11,533 nucleotides of DNA from DATDPY01 sp964395765 (GTDB lineage: Bacteria; Bacteroidota; Bacteroidia; Cytophagales; Cyclobacteriaceae), in assembly GCA_964395765.1 (NCBI GenBank), contig CAYNCU010000139.1, positions 1 to 11,533 of the forward strand, given 5' to 3'. Both the position numbers and the translations under genes were made by a program. This document shows positions 7,329 to 11,533 of the stretch, one piece after another. The number at the start of each line of letters is the position of its first letter. Within the stretch, counting starts at the first letter, position 1. Below the pieces are notes generated by a model. The model was given only the letters and a program-made list of their open reading frames with translations. It was not told the DNA's origin and ran no database searches.

Positions 7329-7521
7329 TTTAAACAGCGACCGCTGATTATAAATTGCCCCGATTAGGAAGCAAATTTTCCATTTTAATTAAAAAAATGA
7401 ATTTATCTTTATTAATAAATGTAAGATTTACAAATTGTCAAAAGAATTTATGTGGATGAATCAGGATAAGATCATATTTTACCTGAAACAACTTCAATTA
7501 TTATTTTAAAATTTATGAATT

Positions 7522-8466
7522 ATGAAAAAATATTTATTTTGTTTTAATCATTTCATGAGCATAGCTATTATTTTATTATTAATAGGCGTATGCAATATTT
7601 CATCGAAAGCACAGCAGTCTGGTAAAACAGAATCCGGAGACACACTGAACAGAACGCAAAAAAAGCCCTCGGGCCCGATGATTAACTTTGCCGAACAGGA
7701 AGCCATCGTCAATAAGTTTAGGAGCGCCTATGATTCCCTTACGCCGATTCAGCAGTTCCTTTTTTTAACCGACATAAAACATATTATGGAGCCCGAAGTA
7801 CCGAAGATAGAACCGGGCAAGATGGATGCAGATCCTCCGTCAGATGCGATCATCTTATTTAATGGTCAGGATCTTAATGAATGGGAAGAAGTATCATGGA
7901 GTATGGGAGGGCCAGGCAAAATAAAACCTATTACCTGGATCATAAAAGATGGTGGTATGCAACCGGTCCCATCTTCGGGTACGGCAAGGACTAAGCGGGT
8001 GTTCAGGGATTTCCAGTTGCACATTGAATGGAAGGCTCCCGCCGGACTGCCTGCCACAGTTACCGGTCAGGACAGAGGAAACAGCGGCGTAATTATACAA
8101 GGGATGTACGAGGTCCAGATACTTGACAGTTATAGCAATCGCACCTACCGGAACGGGCAGGCAGGCGCTGTATATATGCAATATGCTCCCTTGGTAAATG
8201 CCAGTAAGAAAGCGGGAGAGTGGCAAACCTACGACATCATATATACCGCTCCCCGTTATAAGGATAGTACTACCTTTTTTACACCTCCCAGAATAACCGT
8301 CATTTATAACGGCGTATTGATTCAGAACAATGTAAGTATACAAGGCCCGACGGTTTCGCCAGGTATCCCGGAATATAAAATAAAAGAACACGGCGACGGA
8401 CCGATCGAGTTGCAGCAACATGGCAATCCGGTTACTTTCAGAAATATATGGATCAGGGAATTATAA
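7522..8466 (+). CDS. Secreted DUF1080 (3-keto-disaccharide hydrolase domain) protein
   Basis: The protein has 314 residues. Residues 1-30 are a Sec signal peptide (hydrophobic core MSIAIILLLIGVC, likely cleavage after SSKA); the Val before Cys24 makes a lipobox unlikely. Residues 31-105 are a low-complexity and helical lead-in. The DUF1080 domain (laminin-G-like beta sandwich) follows. It begins AIILFNGQDLNEWEE (109-123) and carries FRDFQLHIEWK (161-171), GNSGVIIQGMYEVQILDSY (186-204), the NGQAGAVY block (211-218), EWQTYDIIYTAPRY (233-246) and the closing GPIELQQHGNPVTFRNIWIREL region (293-314). Family members act on glycosides or 3-keto sugars in the periplasm; the exact substrate here is not determinable. 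ATG at 7522 starts the signal peptide; a nearby ATG at 7515 is out of frame. It stands alone, divergent from the esterase. Confidence 0.93.
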   Translation: MKKYLFCFNHFMSIAIILLLIGVCNISSKAQQSGKTESGDTLNRTQKKPSGPMINFAEQEAIVNKFRSAYDSLTPIQQFLFLTDIKHIMEPEVPKIEPGKMDADPPSDAIILFNGQDLNEWEEVSWSMGGPGKIKPITWIIKDGGMQPVPSSGTARTKRVFRDFQLHIEWKAPAGLPATVTGQDRGNSGVIIQGMYEVQILDSYSNRTYRNGQAGAVYMQYAPLVNASKKAGEWQTYDIIYTAPRYKDSTTFFTPPRITVIYNGVLIQNNVSIQGPTVSPGIPEYKIKEHGDGPIELQQHGNPVTFRNIWIREL

Positions 8467-8583
8467 ATTTCAAATTCCTGACACACTGACCACTCCTGTA
8501 AATGATACATTATATAGTAGTAGTGTGTTATTGAATTAATTGTAAAACAGATACTTACAAAATATAATTACTATCGCCAACTA

Positions 8584-8608
8584 ATCCTGTCGGCCTAAAA
8601 GCCAGGAT
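8584..8608. repeat. Inverted repeat in the DUF1080-regulator spacer
   Basis: ATCCTG (8584-8589) and CAGGAT (8603-8608) form a perfect 6-bp inverted repeat around a 13-nt loop. It lies 118 bp beyond the DUF1080 stop and about 90 bp upstream of the regulator promoter. No T tract follows it, so a terminator is unlikely; an operator or chance are both possible. Confidence 0.25.
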
Positions 8609-8674
8609 CAATATATTTCGGCTCAGGCGGTCTCATAACTTCGCTTTATATGGCCCAATTAGGGAACGTCCGGC

Positions 8675-8705
8675 GTGACATATCCCATAATAAGTTTTAA
8701 CTTTG
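8675..8705 (+). promoter_or_regulatory. Bacteroidetes-type promoter for the HMA-AraC regulator
   Basis: TAACTTTG at 8698-8705 is a perfect TAnnTTTG -7 box. GTG at 8675-8677, 20 bp upstream, is a one-mismatch -33 box. The start codon at 8743 lies about 38 bp beyond the -7 box, giving a leader of roughly 30 nt. This is the clearest promoter of the right-hand gene group and may drive the radical SAM gene too. Confidence 0.5.
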
Positions 8706-8742
8706 CTTTTAATTTTTAGATTTCAATAGTCCCTCCACTCCA

Positions 8743-9303
8743 TTGAAAATTTTTATCAAAAATATGGTTTGTATCCGTTGCCAGATGATCGTGAAAGCGG
8801 AACTTGAAAATCTGGGCCTTCGTTATGTCGACGTAAAAATCGGGGAAACGGATTTGGTTGATAATCTCAGCAAGGAGCAGTTGCAAAAGCTTGATAACGC
8901 ACTGAGAAAATCGGGATTGCTCCTGATGGATAATAAAAAAAGTATCCTGGTTGAAAAAATTAAAAATGCAATAATCGAATTGGTTCATTATTCAGAGGAT
9001 CAGATCAAAATGAACCTATCGGATTATTTAAGCAAGAAGTTAAATTATGATTATACCTATCTTGCCAATCTTTTTTCAGAGGTAAAAGGTATCAATATTG
9101 AAAAATTTTACCTGACGCATAAAATTGAAAAAGTGAAGGAACTGATTGTGTATGATGAATTGAATCTTAGTGAGATCGCCTATAAAATGCATTACAGCAG
9201 TGTTGCCCACCTTTCCAATCAATTCAAGAAGTTCACCGGCCTGTCCCCGTCCCACTTTAAGAAACTCAAAATCAAGAGGCGTGGAACTCTCGAAGATGTG
9301 TGA
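8743..9303 (+). CDS. Small AraC-family regulator with N-terminal HMA-like CxxC domain
   Basis: The product has 186 residues from TTG 8743. The alternative ATG at 8764 would remove KIFIKN, which forms the first beta strand of the N-terminal domain, so TTG is preferred. Residues 1-65 resemble a heavy-metal-associated fold: KNMVCIRCQ gives a CxxC pair (Cys10, Cys13) followed by a helix, and the domain ends GLLLMDNKK. Residues 70-175 hold the AraC double helix-turn-helix: NLSDYLSKKLNYDYTYLANL (91-110) and the signature region NLSEIAYKMHYSSVAHLSNQ (141-160) with FKKFTGLSPSHFKKL (161-175). There is no sugar-binding cupin domain as in AraC itself. The layout suggests a one-component regulator sensing a metal or thiol redox state; the ligand is inferred only. 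It lies 152 bp upstream of the radical SAM gene in the same direction and is a natural candidate to control it. Confidence 0.9.
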   Translation: MKIFIKNMVCIRCQMIVKAELENLGLRYVDVKIGETDLVDNLSKEQLQKLDNALRKSGLLLMDNKKSILVEKIKNAIIELVHYSEDQIKMNLSDYLSKKLNYDYTYLANLFSEVKGINIEKFYLTHKIEKVKELIVYDELNLSEIAYKMHYSSVAHLSNQFKKFTGLSPSHFKKLKIKRRGTLEDV

Positions 9304-9317
9304 ATTATGTAAATAAT
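9296..9317 (+). repeat. Copy 1 of a 22-nt element on a stop codon, opening mini-ORF MCELCK
   Basis: The element reads ATGTGTGAATTAT, G, TAAAT, A, AT. Its ATG (9296-9298) lies just before the regulator stop TGA (9301-9303), in another frame. From it the six-codon frame MCELCK ends at TAA 9314-9316. A copy with 20 of 22 identical bases lies at 10958-10979. The overlap with the stop would allow coupled translation, but whether the frame is read is unknown. Confidence 0.45.
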
Positions 9318-9455
9318 AAATAAAATTATGTAATGACGTTTTCAGCGCTCGCCTTTATTTTTATATTTTTAGTGAGCTCATTTCTTTTATTACTTTCAAA
9401 TGATTCTATAAAGTATTTTTAACTCATAAATTTTTTATTCAAAATTCTCTATCCT

Positions 9456-10958
9456 TTGAAAATTCTATTTATCTATCCCGAATGCCCCGATTCCTTCTGG
9501 AGCTTTAAACATGCATTGAAATTTATATCCAAAAAAGCTGCCGTGCCCCCGCTGGGACTGATCACCGTTTCGGCGATGCTCCCCGCCGCCTGGGAAAAGA
9601 AGTTAATCGATTTGAATATTACCCGGTTAAAGAAAACCGATATCGAGTGGGCCGATTACGTTTTTATAAGCGCCATGTATATTCAAAAGGAATCGGTCAG
9701 TAACGTTATTTCCGAATGTCAAAAACTCAATAAGAAAATTGTTGCCGGCGGCCCGTTGTTCACACAGGAATACCTTAACTATCCGCAGATCGATCACTTT
9801 GTTTTAAATGAGGCGGAAATTACCCTTCCGCAATTTTTAAATGATTTGGAAAGCGGTCACCCGCAGCGCATTTATAAGACTGATGAATACGCGGATCTGA
9901 CCTCTTCCCCGGCTCCGGATTTTAATTTGCTAAAGGTAAAGGATTACGCTTTCATGAATATCCAGATCTCGAGGGGATGTCCCTTTGACTGCAATTTTTG
10001 TGAGATAACTTCCCTCTTCGGCCATAAGGTCAGGATCAAGGAAACCGATCAGGTTATTAATGAACTCGACGTATTATATAATACAATCAAATGGAGGGGA
10101 CCGGTTTCGATTGTTGATGATAATTTTATCGGCAAAAAAAATACGATTAAAAATAAATTACTGCCGGCTATGAAAGAATGGATGATCGCACATAAATATC
10201 CATTCACGTTTAACATTGAAACTTCCATCAACCTTGCGGATGACCCGGAGTTGATGACACTTTTGGTGGAGACCGGAATCACTTCAACCTTTGTAGGGAT
10301 AGAAACCCCGGTAGAAGAATCGTTTCTTCATTGTAATAAAATTCAGAATAAAAACCGGGACCTGCTTCAAAGTGTTAAAAAAATTCAAAAAGCGGGAATC
10401 CAGGTTTCAGGCGGTTTTATTGTCGGTTTTGACAGCGATAAATCTTCCGTTTTTCAACATCAGATCGATTTTATTCAGAAAAGCGGAATTGTATCGGCAA
10501 TGGTCGGCTTATTAAATGCCCCTAAGAACACACGGTTATATAAACAATTACAATTGCAAAACAGGCTGACGACGGATGCTTCAGGTAACAATACCGATCT
10601 ATCCATGAATTTTATTCCTAAAATGAACTATGACGAATTGCTGGAAGGCTATAAGAAAATTATCCGGAATATTTATTCAACCAAACCCTACTATAAAAGG
10701 TTAAGACGCATGTTGTTAAATTATAACCGGATTTATATGAAGAGAACTAAAATCGACTTAACGCTTATTAAGGCATTAATTAAATCTTTTTTTATCATTG
10801 GGATAGTGAATAAAGGAAGAAGTGAATACTGGAAATTAATCATCTGGACGCTATTCCACCGGCCAGGCTCTATGGTTGACGCGATCACTTACGCGGTATA
10901 CGGTTATCATTTTCAAACGGTCTTCGGCTTAAGAAACAAGGGCAGTCTTAAGGATTAA
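9456..10958 (+). CDS. B12-binding-domain radical SAM protein (DUF4070 type)
   Basis: The product has 500 residues from TTG 9456. No ATG lies near, and KILFIYPECPDSFW is the family's usual opening, so the TTG start is well supported. Residues 1-135 form the cobalamin-binding-like domain (VPPLGLITVSAMLP at 30-43, VAGGPLF at 96-102). It lacks the DxHxxG motif, as is usual in this class. The radical SAM core follows: CxxxCxxC is Cys175, Cys179 and Cys182 (SRGCPFDCNFCEI), binding a [4Fe-4S] cluster and S-adenosylmethionine, then DDNFIGKK and FVGIETP. The C-terminal DUF4070 region has GGFIVGFDSDKSSVF, AMVGLLNAPKNTRLY and GNNTDLSMNF, ending in a basic, partly hydrophobic tail. Relatives include hopanoid-modifying and other methyltransferase-like or carbon-skeleton-editing enzymes; the substrate here is unknown. 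It probably belongs with the regulator upstream and possibly the cupin downstream. Confidence 0.94.
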   Translation: MKILFIYPECPDSFWSFKHALKFISKKAAVPPLGLITVSAMLPAAWEKKLIDLNITRLKKTDIEWADYVFISAMYIQKESVSNVISECQKLNKKIVAGGPLFTQEYLNYPQIDHFVLNEAEITLPQFLNDLESGHPQRIYKTDEYADLTSSPAPDFNLLKVKDYAFMNIQISRGCPFDCNFCEITSLFGHKVRIKETDQVINELDVLYNTIKWRGPVSIVDDNFIGKKNTIKNKLLPAMKEWMIAHKYPFTFNIETSINLADDPELMTLLVETGITSTFVGIETPVEESFLHCNKIQNKNRDLLQSVKKIQKAGIQVSGGFIVGFDSDKSSVFQHQIDFIQKSGIVSAMVGLLNAPKNTRLYKQLQLQNRLTTDASGNNTDLSMNFIPKMNYDELLEGYKKIIRNIYSTKPYYKRLRRMLLNYNRIYMKRTKIDLTLIKALIKSFFIIGIVNKGRSEYWKLIIWTLFHRPGSMVDAITYAVYGYHFQTVFGLRNKGSLKD

Positions 10959-10979
10959 TGTGTGAATTATATAAATCAT
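10958..10979 (+). repeat. Copy 2 of the 22-nt element on a stop codon, opening a 22-codon mini-ORF
   Basis: The element reads ATGTGTGAATTAT, A, TAAAT, C, AT. Its ATG shares one base with the radical SAM stop (TAATG). From it a 22-codon frame starting MCELYKSLPLLYK runs to TAG at 11024-11026. It differs from copy 1 at two positions, one of which removes the early stop. No family is recognised for this peptide. Confidence 0.45.
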
Positions 10980-11047
10980 TGCCTCTATTGTATAAAGCTA
11001 TCACAGACCCTTTGACCTACCTTTAGGTTTATTAATCATTGTCTCTT

Positions 11048-11395
11048 ATGAAGATAAAAGAAATTGATAAATCAAAGCCGCATATACTCGTTGAAATAAT
11101 TGAATATGTTCCCAAATCAGTCGTCAGTAAAACCATATTCAACAAAACGACCGGAAACATTAAAGTTATGGCCATTGACATTGGCGAATCTTTGACAGTA
11201 AGGATTTTGCCATTCGACACCTTCGTTCAGATTATTGAGGGGACAGCCGAAATAGTCATTGATGAAAAATCAGATATACTGCAAACGGGACAAGCCATTA
11301 TTATTCCGGCCCATGCCGCGAATACCCTCAAGGCTAAAGAACGGTTTAAGATGATCTCGACGGTTATAAAAAGCGGATATGAGGGTATCTTATGA
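11048..11395 (+). CDS. Small single-domain cupin protein lacking the usual metal ligands
   Basis: The product has 115 residues from ATG 11048; an in-frame TTG at 11039 is less likely. It folds as a cupin: NKTTGNIKVMAIDIGESLTV (32-51), then FDTFVQIIEGTAEIVIDEK (56-74) and GQAIIIPAHAANTLKA (81-96). The first motif, normally carrying HxH and Glu before FDxFVQxxEG, reads SLTVRILPFD here, and the second-motif His (usually PxxxPHxxKA) is replaced by Asn92. Only His89 remains, so a classical metal-binding site is not formed. Relatives in Bacteroidota also seem to vary at these sites. The role is unknown: ligand-binding or regulatory rather than metal-dependent catalysis is likely. It lies 89 bp after the radical SAM gene and may be co-transcribed. 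Confidence 0.88.
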   Translation: MKIKEIDKSKPHILVEIIEYVPKSVVSKTIFNKTTGNIKVMAIDIGESLTVRILPFDTFVQIIEGTAEIVIDEKSDILQTGQAIIIPAHAANTLKAKERFKMISTVIKSGYEGIL

Positions 11396-11475
11396 ATAAT
11401 AGAATATTTGACACGTTAACATCTACCCGGGCGATGGAACAAGGTATGATCTGGTTCATACGAACAATAAACTAA
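11392..11475 (+). CDS. Possible 27-codon small protein overlapping the cupin stop
   Basis: ATG at 11392 overlaps the cupin TGA in an ATGA arrangement, the usual sign of translational coupling. The frame starts MNNRIFDTLTSTRAMEQ, continues to a short hydrophobic GMIWFI and stops at TAA 11473-11475. I recognise no family. It could be a small coupled protein, a decayed gene start, or chance. Confidence 0.28.
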   Translation: MNNRIFDTLTSTRAMEQGMIWFIRTIN

Positions 11476-11498
11476 TTCTAAACCATTAAATATTAAAT

Positions 11499-11533
11499 AT
11501 GTGTCAAAAGAAAAAGAAGGAAAAGACAAGAAT
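11499..11533 (+). CDS. Probable start of a further gene, cut by the window edge
   Basis: ATG at 11499 follows a very AT-rich stretch (ATTAAATATTAAAT), the usual look of a start in this phylum. It opens MCQKKKKEKTR, and only 11 full codons are visible. The highly basic, lysine-rich beginning gives no family. It may also be a chance open frame. Confidence 0.35.
   Translation, partial: MCQKKKKEKTR

Larger units (their letters stand above)
7127..7521. other. Divergent regulatory spacer between esterase and DUF1080 genes
   Basis: This 395-bp stretch has no credible gene on either strand and is strongly AT-rich near both starts. It holds a 13-bp dyad (7221-7233), a CRP-like dyad (7313-7328) and a short inverted repeat CAGCG-AC-CGCTG (7335-7346), all in its middle. 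No TAnnTTTG box with a correctly spaced TTG was found for either gene, so the promoters are unassigned. Since both genes leave this spacer in opposite directions, the dyads may serve one or both. Confidence 0.6.

Noticed and set aside
8481..8528. ACACACT/AGTGTGT pairing after the DUF1080 stop
   Set aside because: The loop exceeds 30 nt and no T run follows, so a terminator cannot be claimed.
8584..8608. Inverted repeat considered as the DUF1080 terminator
   Set aside because: It has no T tract, a 13-nt loop, and lies more than 110 bp after the stop; kept only as a low-confidence repeat.
11009..11032. ACCTA-CCTT-TAGGT hairpin and TACCTTTA box before the cupin
   Set aside because: The stem is short, no T run follows, and no -33 element lies at the right distance, so neither a terminator nor a promoter is supported.

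Overview
The window looks like chromosomal DNA of a Bacteroidota bacterium, probably from the Chitinophagaceae/Sphingobacteriaceae side. The evidence is AT-rich spacers, promoters of the Bacteroidetes type (TTG about 19-20 bp upstream of TAnnTTTG), almost no Shine-Dalgarno sequences, and protein families typical of that phylum: DUF1080, Tat/Sec-exported lipoprotein hydrolases, and a small HMA-AraC regulator. No rRNA, tRNA, CRISPR array, transposase or phage gene is visible.

Left part (1-5370). An incomplete beta-lactamase-like serine hydrolase lipoprotein reads leftward off the window edge, with a good promoter. Rightward come three genes that read as a beta-oxidation module: an NAD-type short-chain dehydrogenase (SDR), a FadN-like multifunctional protein, and a FadA-like thiolase. 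The FadN-like protein is the most unusual item. It keeps the enoyl-CoA hydratase half with both catalytic glutamates, but its dehydrogenase half has lost the glycine motif, the catalytic histidine and about 245 residues of C-terminal dehydrogenase domain, all without breaking the frame. The neighbouring SDR could supply the missing oxidation step. Between the SDR and the FadN-like gene lies a frameshifted antisense remnant of a Spinster-like MFS transporter, which shows that this spacer has been rearranged.

Middle part (5371-8742). A Tat-exported type-B carboxylesterase (leftward, convergent with the thiolase) and a secreted DUF1080 protein (rightward) diverge from a 395-bp spacer. That spacer holds a CRP-like dyad and a second dyad. 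Both products act outside the cytoplasm, suggesting breakdown of glycosides or esters.

Right part (8743-11533). A small AraC-type regulator with an N-terminal CxxC heavy-metal-associated-like domain is followed by a B12-binding radical SAM protein of the DUF4070 type, a cupin without the usual metal ligands, and the start of a further gene cut by the window edge. The regulator and the radical SAM gene both appear to start with TTG. A near-identical 22-nt element sits exactly on the stop codons of these two genes; each copy opens a tiny reading frame starting MCEL(C/Y)K. All functional assignments come from reading the sequence and from recalled family features; no database search was run.
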